60,000 nt of DNA from Cryptomeria japonica (taxonomy: Eukaryota > Streptophyta > Pinopsida > Cupressales > Cupressaceae). The position numbers and the translations under genes are program-made. This document shows, piece by piece, positions 24,277-34,383 of this stretch. Each line of letters opens with the position of its first letter. Within the stretch, counting starts at the first letter, position 1. The notes under the pieces were generated by a model. That model ran no database searches and was not told the origin of the DNA. It saw only the letters and a program-made list of their open reading frames with translations. The stretch spans positions 61,404,114 to 61,464,113 of the forward strand of contig NC_081408.1 of NCBI RefSeq assembly GCF_030272615.1. The letters run 5' to 3'.

Positions 24277-24938
24277 ATCTCCCCTTTTGGCATTGATGGC
24301 AACACTTAGGAAATTTTGACATCTAAGTGTTTTACAACAAAAATATGTCAGAATCAAAATTACTCCCCCTAAGCATATACACTATCCCTTTTGCATAAAA
24401 TACAATGTATATTACTTCTTAACATAAATAACATGAAAGTATAGAACAAAAACATTCAAAATTTATACTTCTCCCCCTTTGCCAACAATGATAACAAAAT
24501 AGTATAGACTAACACTTGTGTCATTAATATTAAAAGAATAAGAGTTTATGATAATAAGGAATAAAATTTGTCAATAATGGATTTGAAGTCCTGCAAAAAT
24601 TGTTTCATTGATAAGGACTAGGACTCAAGTAGGGAGGTTGTCACTTCTTTCTCTATCTGCATCTGGGAGACCCGTTCTTCCATGGCATCTAGTGTGCTCA
24701 TCTCCTAAGTCACTGTTAAGGCATCCAGATTGAGATAACATTTTTGAAGTATCAGCAGGAGTGGGATTAGAACCAGTTGGAGTTCCTGCAAATCTTGAGT
24801 TCGGGTGCTTATTTCCAACTCTATTTTGGTAGACTGGATGTGAAACCGGTGAACGGTTTGCCCATAAGTTGTAAAAGAGTCATATGGAAGCTTGAAGGTA
24901 CTCATATACAACTGCAAGTCAGTTTGAAGCTTTTGCTT
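24277..24938 (-). other. Element B 3' untranslated region with polypurine tract
   Basis: The polypurine tract is at 24277-24289, followed by the conserved 'ggcattgatggcaacact' also found in element A. The rest has no convincing coding. A short minus-strand frame at 24705-24917 could be the decayed end of the coiled-coil tail of the adjoining ORF. Confidence 0.6.
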
Positions 24939-27817
24939 CTATGCAAGCACATCATCATAGAAGAGATGGGGTTGGCAAATCTTGCTTAGTAGTAGATTCC
25001 CCTCATCTAGAGCATTCCTTATATCTTTTTGTGCTTTTTTTAGTTCAAACTGGAGCTCATTAAGCTTCTTCACCAGGGCAATGTTGAGAGCCTTTTGATG
25101 CTCTTTCTTGGCATTTGCCTCTACTACCTCCTCTAAGCTCTGCACTTGATCGTCTACTACTGTGCATAGGAGCTTCAATTGGCCCAATGATGAGTTAGTA
25201 CTGGGGAGATTTGTGCTGGGTAACAAACTGGTAAGAGTGTCCACCGCAGCTTGGATCACATCTTCCTCCTTAACACCTCAAGGTGTTCTTAAGTAGCCTT
25301 AATGCTCTGTAGCAGCTCCATTTTGCTTGTAGATTGGAGGTCAATAGGACTGGTGAGGTCAGCCGGTTTGGCTTGACTGTCAGTTGCCTTTGGAGTCTCC
25401 TTCTGCGTACTCTTTGTCACTTTTGATTCCTTGTCTTCCTCTGCCTTCTTCTTCTTCGCTTCTTTTCTCTTTTCCTCTTCCTTATCCTCCTCTGCCTTCT
25501 TCTTCTCTGCTTCCTTCCTCTTCTCCTCTGCCTTCTTCTTCTCCTTTTCCTTATCTTCCTCTTCCTTCTTCTTTTCTGCTTCCTTTCGCTTCTCCTCTTC
25601 CTTTCTCTTCTCCTCTTCCTTTCTTTTCTTCTCTTCTTCTTTTCTCTTTTCTTCCTATTTCCGTTTCTCCTCATCTTCTTCCTTCTTCTTCTTGTCCTCT
25701 TCCTTTTTCTTCTTCTCCTCTTCATCCTTCTTCTTCTTGTCCTCTTCTTCTTTCTTCTTCTCTGCTTGCCTCTTTGCTTCCTCCTTTTTGTCCTCAATTT
25801 CCTTTTGCTTTACTTCCTATTATGCCTGCTTCTCTTGTCTTGTTGCTTTCGATGGTATACCCTAAGCAACATCCTCTCCATCTAGAGCATCAACATCAAT
25901 AGTGTCTATGGGTTTAGTAACTGGGTTTCCTTCATTGTCAAACACTTCATCCGGTTTAGTTATTGCCAGTTCTTGTTCAACCTTCTTGTTGGCTTCAGCC
26001 ACTCGATGCATCTTAAGAGCTTCTAAAGAAACAGTGTGTGTATTCTTGAGCACTTCTTGACCCTTTCCTTCCAGTAACAGGAGTCTTCTTCTCCTCATGA
26101 AGAAGAGGCCTTTGTATTTATTCATTACTTTGAATAGTTCTGAATTTGATACATCAAGAAAATGTTCAACAAAAACTTTCTCTCTCATTTCCTATTCCTT
26201 CTCTATTGCAATGCACCATTTATTGTCTAAGGAATTATACAAAGAATCTGGTGTCTCAGATCTAATTTTTGAAGGTGACGGGTCATTAACACATAAATAA
26301 ATGATTTCTTTTTCAATTGCTTCTTTTTCATCATCATTGAAATCATCAAAACAATCAATCAAATCATTCAACACTTTTCTCCTAATATTTTTGATAGTTC
26401 TTTGACAATGTGTCAAAGGTTTGTAGGAGGAGATGTCAATATTTACCGGTCCTGATGATGTCGGTTCATTCTTTGTCTTTTTCATTTCTTGTCTTGTCTT
26501 CTTGGGTTTTTCCTCAAACATAGTTTCTTCTGAGTCCGGAGAGGCATTCCTTGTCTTCCTCTTTCTCTCAAAGACTTTGGTAGGTGCTGCTATCAGTTGT
26601 TTCTTTGCAGGTGATCACTTGGTCACTTTGGGACCGACTGTAGTAATCGGTGCCGATGTCGAAGGCACTACCTTTCCTTTCTTTTCAGGAAGTTCTACAA
26701 CTAGTGCTACCCTTTCTAGATAGGTGCCAGTTCTCTTTGCCTTCGGATCTAGGGGTGAGGCAATTAGGGTAGAGGCATACCCATCTAGCATATCATACAT
26801 CACCTAATAGCTCATAGGATCCACTTCTTCCTGTCTGGGCTCAATGGCCTCCATTATGCATTGATCCACATTGATGATAAAGCAGATATCATCTTCATAC
26901 TTCTTGACAATGTCACTGGATATCCTCATCCTTAGGCTCATCTTGCTTCTGAACTCATCAAAGTACTTGTTTAGAACATCAGGGTAGCCGGTTCCAACTG
27001 CTTGCAGGCTTTCGTTGATCTGCTTGGTAACCGATTGGTCCGCAGACCACTGAATATCTCCCAGTCCAGGAGAGTAACCTTGGAAATAGAAAAGTAGTCC
27101 TACTAGAAGTTGTCCAAACTTGAATTTTAATGCATTATCCTATTTGATTGACTTAATATTCAATAGGATTTGCCTTTGCATACCAGTGCAGAGGTCAAAT
27201 GATGCATCTTCCTTGATCGTCTGGTAAGCGGCATTTACCGCTGCAGTAGATACAAAGTTAATTGTGTTGGGAGAGAACGTCCGATATCCAATCACCATGC
27301 ATGCATATTTCACAAGGTCATCCTTGAAGGAATTAACATTCATTCCTTGTGAGTCGCTCACTAAACTGGTGAGCTTGGACATTTCCATTTTGCTGACCTC
27401 CCTAAGGGTTGGCACTTCCGCTGTATTGCAGAAACTGGTGACAACATGAATAGCTTGTGGAGTGATATCATGCGTTCTCTCCAGGTACATCTTGTCACCA
27501 TGAACTCTGCTTAGAATGATTCTAATATGATCATCTATGAAATCCTCAAGGAAGTAAACCATATTGTGAAGTTTATTCTTCTCCAAAATGCTATACTCTG
27601 GTTTGATCTTTTTATCCTTCCCACAGAATAGACCTACCTGCGAATGGATCACAAGAGACCCTAGGTCTTCGATTTTGCAATCTATCTAATCTAAAATCCC
27701 TTCTTCTACTATAACCCCAGCTGATACTTGTGACAAAGCATTATATTTTGATTTTCTTTGAATGAAATCCATAGAATTGACAGTTGCACTAGAACTATCA
27801 TGAGATGCGGAAGCCAT
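24939..27817 (-). pseudogene. Element B long ORF, homologous to the element A ORF (decayed)
   Basis: The function is unknown. From ATG 27817 one frame runs to about 25280 with about eight or more stops. A single-base loss near 25275 moves the coiled-coil tail (25259-24939) to the next frame. The N-terminal domain aligns with element A: KIKPEYSIL against KVKPEHQII, MVIGYR against MILGYK. YFDEFRSKMSLRMRIS also aligns with YFQALKARMNKRIRLS, and VKKYEDDICFII with VNKYKDDICFVI. A basic patch (26480-26530) and a segment NDDEKEAIEKEIIYL (about 26310), matching TDEKEQVKNSVILHL of A, follow. Then comes about 140 residues of nearly pure Lys/Glu/Arg repeats (25420-25840), as in a single alpha helix, where A instead has a Gln/Thr-rich linker. 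Confidence 0.82.
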
Positions 27818-28261
27818 GACAAAACAGAAAACTTAAGAAATACCTTTCAGAAATCGAGAAATTAGGGCTTTGCAAAGTCCACTTCGCCTTGCACTTCATC
27901 GATTGTTGAATCACCTCTTTATGTTCTTCTCTTGACCATTTGTAATTTTCTTTTGCATCTCCTTCAAGGTTTCTAAATTTCTTTGGATCGCAACACAAAT
28001 CACTTTTTCGTTGCTCTGCACTTGAAAACCTTCTTCGCTCAAGAAATGATAGTGAGAAATGATTTGAAAATTCCTTTTAAACATATTCCTCACCAACTAT
28101 AATTAATGCTCCACCATTAGGGTGTAAACCCTAATTCACCTTTTACCATTTCTGGTCTTCCGCCAAATGACAGGTATCGCATACCGGTTAAGGTATTTTA
28201 CTGATGTAAACTGAGGGTTCAAAACATTTCGCTGTTTGCTCCCCCTAAGCTTTTCTAATGC
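27818..28261 (-). other. Element B spacer between gag-like gene and long ORF
   Basis: No coding domain is recognised in this 440-bp gap between the end of the gag-like gene and the ATG of the long ORF. A leader or splice acceptor for a subgenomic transcript could lie here. I see only ordinary sequence with 'aaccctaatt' phrases (28110-28140). Confidence 0.5.
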
Positions 28262-29620
28262 TTAGTTTGTCGGTTCTAATATTTCCACACTAAGTGCAGA
28301 AACTAGTTCTTCTTGTAACACCATTGGTTTCTTCTTCCAGGTTTTGTTCATATCCGCTTGAACAGTATCAACATCAATGTTTCCTTCCAGAGTGACCGAT
28401 ATATCATTTGATATACTCTTTCTTGATCTACAAAATTTGGCAATGTGACCTAGTTTGTTGTAGTGATAGCAGACCAATCCAGGTGCTCTCCAGGGTCCAT
28501 TGTTCGTGTTTCCATTCTTTCTTGATCTGCAGAATTTGGCAATGTGACTCAGTTTATTGCAATGATAGTAGACCATTCCAGGTGCTCTCCAAGGTCCATT
28601 ATTAATGTTGTTGTTCTTCCTCCTACATGTTGAAGCAGTGTGACCATGACCATGATAGACCATACAGTTTGCTCTCCATCCGGTTGTCGCTTGATAGCCA
28701 CCACTTCTTGACTGATGATTGAAGGCATTAAACCGGTTGTGATTCTGGTTCACAAAAGGTTCAAGATGAACTCTTTGAGTCCTTTGAGGATATCTTCTAG
28801 TGTTGTTCATAACAGACCTACATTCAGATGCTCTATGCCCAAACTTATTGCATGCATAACAGTTACCATTGAATATATAGGATCTAGGCTTATCATTTAG
28901 AAAATAAGGAAAATTATTGTAAGCCTTACTCCTACACACATTTATAGTATGTCCTTCTTTAAGATAGTTAAGGCAAATAGGTTTAAACTTTTGCTTACCT
29001 TTATCCTTTGATGCTCCAGCATTTGTACTAGAGGTCTCTCCTTCCTCATGACCAGAATAACCAAGTCCATCAGTATTCTTGATAGATTTGGTAGATTCAA
29101 GCTTTTGCTCTAGCTTGATAGTACTTTTGTTGAACTTAGCAAGTATTTCCTTTGACTCAGGGAGTTCTTTGGAAATAGCAGCATTTGTTACCATCAAGTT
29201 TTCATTTTCAGAGATGGCAATGTTCAATTCTCCTTGCATGTCTTCCTTTTCCACTTTGTTTGCATGGAGTTGAGTACTTAGGGCACCGATCTCTTGCTCC
29301 AGCTTGGAGATTTCATGATCTTTATCTTTTATCAGATCTTCAGCTTTCCTCCGGTTCTCAAGCTCTTGGCACATTCAAATAGTCAGTCCTTCCAACTCCT
29401 TTCTCAGATTGGAATTGGATTCATTCAGCTTTTCTACTTCTTGGATTAGGGCTTCCATGTCCACTTCATCAGAAGAACTATTTTCAGATAGCTCCATCAA
29501 CTTTTCAGCATGTTCTCTCCTCTTTTCTTGAGATGCCTTATATTTGACCATAAAATCATCATAGGCTTGCTCAAACTGAGTGAGCCAATGAGTAAGTTCC
29601 CTCAATGTGTATTCCCCCAT
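28262..29620 (-). pseudogene. Element B gag-like protein with five zinc knuckles (one stop)
   Basis: The frame from ATG 29620 runs to 28262 with one TAG at 29375-29377. It encodes about 450 residues: an acidic helical start (MGEYTLRELTHWLTQFEQAY), a long coiled coil (about 29430-29080), then CCHC-type modules. Module 2 (CYACNKFGHRASEC, about 28818-28861) is a perfect CX2CX4HX4C. Modules 1, 3, 4 and 5 each keep His and two Cys but have one Tyr where a Cys belongs. Modules 4 and 5 are a tandem duplication preceded by NNGPWRAPG. The protein would coat element RNA and package it. The usual capsid part of copia gag is short or missing. Confidence 0.8.
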
Positions 29621-29670
29621 ATCTCTTTCCAAGTGGTTAAACTTATAGAAAGGTTGGCTATGATACCAAT
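29621..29670 (-). other. Element B primer-binding site and short leader
   Basis: On the minus strand 29651-29668 reads TGGTATCATAGCCAACCT, two bases from the LTR. This is the initiator Met type with one mismatch (T for G at position 9) to the common form TGGTATCAGAGCC. Only about 50 bases separate the LTR from the gag ATG. Confidence 0.75.
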
Positions 29671-30814
29671 TGATGAATACTAAGAGGGGGGGTGAATTAG
29701 TATGCCAAAAATCTTTGCACTTAAACACTTTGCTAGACTAACAGTAAACCGGTAAAACAGTTTAGCAGACAAACCGATTAGCACACATGTAAACCAAATA
29801 GCAAATAATGCATTCACCCACAGAAGCACAAACACCATAACACAAGAGATTTTGACGTGGAAACCCAAATGGGAAAAACCACGGTGAGATGGAACTCACA
29901 AGTAACTATCTATAGAATAGGAACCAGATTGATTAAGGTCAGATCGGTTAAGGTCATACAATGTTCTTTACCAGAACAGATCTTGTTAGGAATCTCAATC
30001 TCTGTTAGGAGATAAGTCTGATTAAAGACTACCTTGCTAGAGGATTTTAGATACACAGATGTGAACCACCTTGTTAGAGGATTTACAAAAGGCTTTTGGG
30101 CCTACTCGGTTAAGGGCTACAGACTTGTCGAAGATGTGAGTAATCAACAAGTGAGTGATCTAGCAAATAGCACAGATTGCTTGGTTAGATCCTTGATAGC
30201 TCGTTCCTAATGCATTCCAATATTACTTTAGTCTTCTACACATTAATACTCTCTCTAACTCATCAACCACCTTAAACCCTTGCAACAACATTGACAACCT
30301 AAAACCCTAGACATGATGTCCTTATAAAGGAATCTAATCTCATGTCAGTCCAATAGGATTACAATGCAATTTCCTAGGTTCAATGCATCTGGACATATTC
30401 TGTAACATGACACAAAAAGCACCGTTAAAGTGTCGGCACCATCAAACAATCGGTGGATGGTAACTCATCACAAAATGCCAGTTGGTAACTCATCACAGAG
30501 TATTACTGGTTCATACAAAATATTGGTTCAAGCAAAATACCGGTTATCGGTTTGACAAAATGAAGACTGGGAAATATGTGTTCTGCCGCTTTGATCCTTC
30601 ATACCACTTGAGATCCTCAAGCCGCTTGGGGTCAACATATCGCTTTAGATTGGTAATCACTTTCTGCAAAACATCAATATTCTAAGGACTATAATGCATC
30701 ATACCGGTTGGAACATGTACCGGTTGAGCTTTAACTTATACATACAAAAATGATCTCAATGCAAGTGTGTGTCCATGAATGACAATCACAACATAATCAT
30801 CAAAAATGCCAACA
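29671..30814 (-). repeat. Element B right LTR (5' LTR)
   Basis: This is 1144 bp and matches 23158-24276. Most of the 25-bp length difference is a small local duplication near 30470-30495, where 'ggtaactcatcaca' occurs twice. It is flanked outside by CTTAG at 30815-30819. Confidence 0.93.
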
Positions 30815-31590
30815 CTTAGGTGGTGTCCCCTTCTTGGAAGAGGATGAAAAATCACCTTGCGATGGAGAGGATGATTGTTCTTTTTCCTATTGTGGCTTTG
30901 ACTTAGATTGCTTCTTCTTGTTGTTGGAATCCCTTGACTTCCTTGATTACCTTGATTAGCCACCAAATCCTGGGACTTTGAAGACTTGAGAAGCCCCATG
31001 TTCAACAACTTAGATTGTTCCAATATCAACATTTCTATGAAAGCATTAAATGAAGGCATAACATAGGAACTCCCCACTATCAAACGATGAGTTTGGAAGC
31101 TAGACACAAATGTTGCATATTCCTGTGCAAGCTTGTCCAACAAGTTGAATATCAACTAAGCATCCTTTTTGTCAATTCCACAATCGTTAAGCTTTGCTCT
31201 TAGCTCATTTTCTTTGGTAACATAATCTTGGATTGTATCAAAACTCTTGGGATCCAAGTTGGTGAGCTCATTGTCAATCTTATAACCTCTGATTTCATCA
31301 ACTTGACCATACAATTTATGAAACATATCCCAAGCATCTTTGATTGTAGTACACTTCTCAATATGAAAGATGAGGTCATCTGATACATACTTGCGCAAAG
31401 TTCCAAGAGCCATGCAATTCTTAGTGAGCCATTCTAACTGAGCATTAGGATCAGCCTTAGGATCAGGTGGTGCTACTATTGTTCCATCTATGTAATACGT
31501 GAGACCTTTTTCCATTAATTTGCTCCATACTTTAATTTTCCATGATGCATAATTATGTGGAGTTAAAGGTGGAAATTTATGAGGACTCAT
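30815..31590 (-). pseudogene. Element F gag, N-terminal part (cut by element B)
   Basis: From ATG 31590 (MSPHKFPPLTPHNYASWKIK) this is a copia gag of the UBN2/Retrotran_gag_2 type. It contains the Trp/Tyr-rich start, AWDMFHKLYG, LRAKLNDCGI and LLDKLAQEYATFVSSFQ. One stop lies at 31154-31156. The coding is split by the insertion of B between a Ser/Lys-rich linker here and the zinc knuckle at 23137. Confidence 0.88.
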
Positions 31591-32636
31591 TGCAACAAAA
31601 ATGAAAGTGCACAAGGAGAGAGAGGCACAATCACACAAGACACCCCCCCAAATTCACTTAATCAAAGAACCCCCCCCCCCCCCCAAAAAGTGATGATTTG
31701 ACACTTTATACTTAGTGCATGTACAATGAGCCACTTGCACAAAATGACAAACTAGACTTCTGATTTCAATTTTACAATTGCCTCAATAAGGCCAAAAGAG
31801 ACTCAAACTAATAGTGCAAGAGATCTAAACTAAGATCCAAGCAATTTACAAGTACCAAATAGGCCAAATAAGACCAATATCTGAAAGTACAATTTCCACT
31901 TAAAATCTCTGAAATTCAATCATAGATTATGAAAGTAGATGAAAAACATGCACTTTCAAAAAAAATGACACCTGAAAAGGAGGTTGTATGAGCTCAAATG
32001 AGGCCTTTGAAGTTGCAGAATTGAGGATTGGATAGGTATAGCTAAGAGAATCTGAAAATTATGAAAAACCTGTGCATCAAAACCAGAAAATAACCACACC
32101 AATGCGAAGAGCACAAAAAATTGTCTCAAATAAAAAAAAATTGCACCCAAAAAGGAGCAAAATTGAGCAAGTTATGGGCCTCCAAAGTTGACCCCAAAAT
32201 CCAAACTTCTCAACGGAGAGGGGTCTAAAAATTTTTAAAGAAAATGTTGACTAGGCACTTACTGGGCACTGACTATGCTCTGCTGACTGGGCAGAAGGTA
32301 CGGATTCTGAAAACAATTTTCAAATTTTTTTATTTTTTTTCAAAAAAAATCTTTTCGAACTGGAAAATAATTTTCAGAAGAAAATGATTATTTTTTTTTG
32401 AAATAAAATCCAAAAATTCCATACCGTATAGTCTGAATTGGGCAAAAAATTTCCTCCACACCCAAAAATCGATTTTCGCCAAAATAGGTCGAATTTATAC
32501 TCAATTTTTATGGAAACGGCCTCCTAGACACAATGGTGAGGTAGAAAACACTTTAAGATGCCTCCAAAAAATGCATTCCCTCTTATCCAAAAATAGAAGC
32601 CTTCCATGATGTCTGCAAAAACCAATCAATGAAGCC
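31591..32636 (-). other. Element F 5' leader, with long C runs
   Basis: About 1 kb of non-coding sequence lies between the primer site and gag, long for a copia leader. It holds a run of 15 C (31670-31684) and a run of 7 C (about 31643-31649) on the plus strand. In the element's RNA these are G runs close upstream of the gag ATG. AT-rich homopolymers occur at 32320-32400. Confidence 0.7.
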
Positions 32637-32654
32637 CCAATGGCTCTGATACCA
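32637..32654 (-). other. Element F primer-binding site (initiator tRNA-Met)
   Basis: On the minus strand this reads TGGTATCAGAGCCATTGG, the standard copia primer site, immediately adjoining the LTR at 32655. Confidence 0.93.
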
Positions 32655-33104
32655 TGTGAGATTTTGCCAAGATCAAGGGCACAATGAAAAGTATAAAATA
32701 GAGACAAAAGAATGACAAGAATAGACTATATTCTCATCAATATACAAATGATCAACTAGATTCACCAATACAATGAATTTAGGCATGCTTAAATAGGCAA
32801 GGCCATATGGATGTATGAGCACACAATCATGACATGTGGCTCAATGAGAAACAAGGGTAGGTAAGAAATACTAGGGGTAGGTAGGAGAAATAATATAATA
32901 TTCCACAAGAGGTGGATGACCCACCGAATGTGGAGTGTAACAACAAAACAAGACCACAAAAAGGGGAATTTCTCCTACAATCTCTATCCCTATGTGCACA
33001 CTTTCCTAAGTGTCTCAAATCCAAAGTACAAAGAGATGCATTATCCTAAGTTAACTTAAGTAAAGTGTAATAATATCCATAATGAATATTTATTTACACC
33101 AACA
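32655..33104 (-). repeat. Element F right LTR (5' LTR), 450 bp
   Basis: This has the same length and TG...CA ends as 19139-19588. It is followed by the duplication ATCTT (33105-33109), after which element C's LTR resumes. Confidence 0.95.
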
Positions 33105-33109
33105 ATCTT

Positions 33110-33603
33110 ATTAACTTAGGAGTCCTTTCTGATTTATATTCTAATATTGTTATTTGTCTGACCAAACATTAATTTGTATTATCATTTAATGAATGTGTGT
33201 CATCCATATTGGTAGTAATTTAATGATACCAACTTGTCTTACATTAACACTATCAAATTTATAATTAATAATATTTAATATTGTAACCATTTTTATTAAC
33301 AATGTTGACATTAGATTACTTTATTATGTGGATCCATTATAATAATAGTATCATTAAATGTCATTAGAATTGAGTGTATAAATAATGTTAAAGGTATTGG
33401 TACTAATTGTATTGACAATATTTATCTTATTAACTATATTTAATTATACTAGCGTTGTCAATATTAATAAGATCATATTTTATTATTAGTATTACCTGTA
33501 TTATTATCACTGTGTTGATTATATAGTATAGCATCCTACTTATTCATTGACTGTCCCTATATTCATACCGTGATGATTTAATAGTTAATATGACTGTTGT
33601 GTT
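33110..33603 (-). repeat. Element C right LTR, second part, truncated
   Basis: This resumes alignment with the left LTR from about 9703 and follows it to about 10206. It then stops at GTGTT (33599-33603), leaving about 600 bases of the LTR missing. The same five bases precede element C at 9176-9180. Confidence 0.8.
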
Positions 33604-33630
33604 ACATATATTTTGAATCATCTTTTTATA

Positions 33631-33969
33631 GGTGTATTTTTAACTCATTGTGGATGGAATTCAAAGGCAGAAGGATTAAGATTATAAGTGTCGTTTATAA
33701 TTCTTTTGATGCAATTTGATCAAAGGTTAAATACAAAGCTTGCACAAGAGCCTAAGGTGGGAGTGGAAGTGAGAAAAAATGAAGAGGATGACTCTTTTAT
33801 TAAGGAGGATATTAATAAAGAAATTAGAGTTGTAATGATACAAGAAGAAGGATCACAAACCAAATATAATGTCACAAAGATAAGTGACATGTTGACTAGA
33901 AATAATTACCTAGTTACTAAAAGAAACATGACAAACTTTGTCTCTATGCTCAAATATTTTAACAAATAA
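33631..33969 (+). pseudogene. UGT pseudogene 1, C-terminal part (PSPG box and tail)
   Basis: The frame begins GVFLTHCGWNSKAEGLRL, the core of the plant UGT PSPG signature that binds the UDP-sugar. An in-frame stop (33685-33687) falls where Gly is expected, and the box ends with MQFDQ, keeping the final Asp-Gln pair. The tail (VGVEVRKNEED, FIKEDINKEIRVVMIQEEG, NFVSMLKYFNK) is typical, ending at TAA 33967-33969. The first half of the box and the centre of the enzyme are absent. It lies in the same direction as the N-terminal part at 7621, so it is most simply the other end of that gene, separated by the transposon tower. Confidence 0.85.
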
Positions 33970-34378
33970 TTAGGTTAATATGCCTCAAGTGTCTCTATTG
34001 TCATAACATTTGAAAATCATTAGGTTAATAGTGTTATCATTTGTGATTATTTAGAAACCCTAGTGTGTGTTAGATTGTTATATAGTATTTGTTTATTGTA
34101 GAATTTAAACTAGAGTTTATAAGTCTATTTTTATGTATGTTAGTGAATTTGGTAAGGGGTGTCAATAGTTGGGTATGAAATAGTATGTTTATGCATGGGA
34201 AAATGTAAGAAGACTTATAGAAACCACATTATTTTGTTATGTATTTCATATCATCACTTTCATATATTTAAAATATATTACTTATATTGAATATTTTATT
34301 TTAGGATCTCTCATTTTACTCGACTGACATCAAAATTATGAACTTAAAATTATTATTATTTTGATTGATGCAAACATG
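33970..34378 (+). repeat. 3' flank of UGT pseudogene 1, duplicated downstream of UGT pseudogene 2
   Basis: No gene is seen. The sequence aligns with 59756-60000. Shared phrases include 'ataattaggtt/ct', 'tagtgtgtgttagattgttata', 'gtagaatttaaac' and 'tgtttatgcatg'. Thus the duplicated unit of the UGT cluster extended past the stop codon. The last bases (34379-34383, AATAC) are the target-site duplication of the E array. Confidence 0.75.
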
Positions 34379-34383
34379 AATAC

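Larger units (their letters stand above)
23158..30814 (-). mobile_element. Element B: non-autonomous LTR retrotransposon with gag and the A-type ORF
   Basis: The element is flanked by CTTAG. Its LTRs are 1119 bp (left) and 1144 bp (right), running TGATGAATAC...AAATGCCAACA. On the minus strand the order is LTR, primer site, gag-like gene with five zinc knuckles, a long unknown ORF related to that of element A, polypurine tract, LTR. No protease, integrase or RT is present in the 5.4-kb interior, so transposition needed enzymes from another copia-type element. The gag is copia-like and the primer site is of initiator-Met type, so a copia helper is likely. Confidence 0.93.
19139..33104 (-). mobile_element. 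Element F: Ty1/copia retrotransposon, carrying element B
   Basis: Two 450-bp LTRs (TGTGAGATTT...ACACCAACA) are flanked by the duplication ATCTT (19134-19138 and 33105-33109), exactly inside the right LTR of C. Without B the element is about 6.3 kb, a normal copia size. On the minus strand the order is LTR, initiator Met primer site, long leader, gag, protease, integrase, RT, RNase H, polypurine tract, LTR. Placing integrase before RT is diagnostic of copia. The two LTRs differ at roughly 20-25 of 450 positions by eye, so it is not recent. Stops throughout and lost catalytic residues make it dead. Confidence 0.95.
9181..33598 (-). mobile_element. Element C: non-autonomous LTR retrotransposon, host of A, F and B
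   Basis: Two LTRs begin TGTAATGTCCCCTACTTGG, at 9181 and 18659. The right LTR is split by element F. A primer-binding site next to the right LTR reads on the minus strand, so the element runs right to left. After removing A and F, the interior is only about 2.8 kb. It is made of degenerate short repeats with no gag or pol, so C must have been mobilised by proteins from elsewhere. The 5 bases before it (GTGTT, 9176-9180) recur at 33599-33603, where the right LTR ends early (see findings). The size class fits a LARD/TRIM-like element with long LTRs. The superfamily is undecided. Confidence 0.8.

Noticed and set aside
25384-25902. Ser/Phe/Pro-rich plus-strand and Arg-rich minus-strand open frames
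   Set aside because: Out-of-phase readings of the Lys/Glu repeat of the element B ORF, which is in frame with the rest of that gene.
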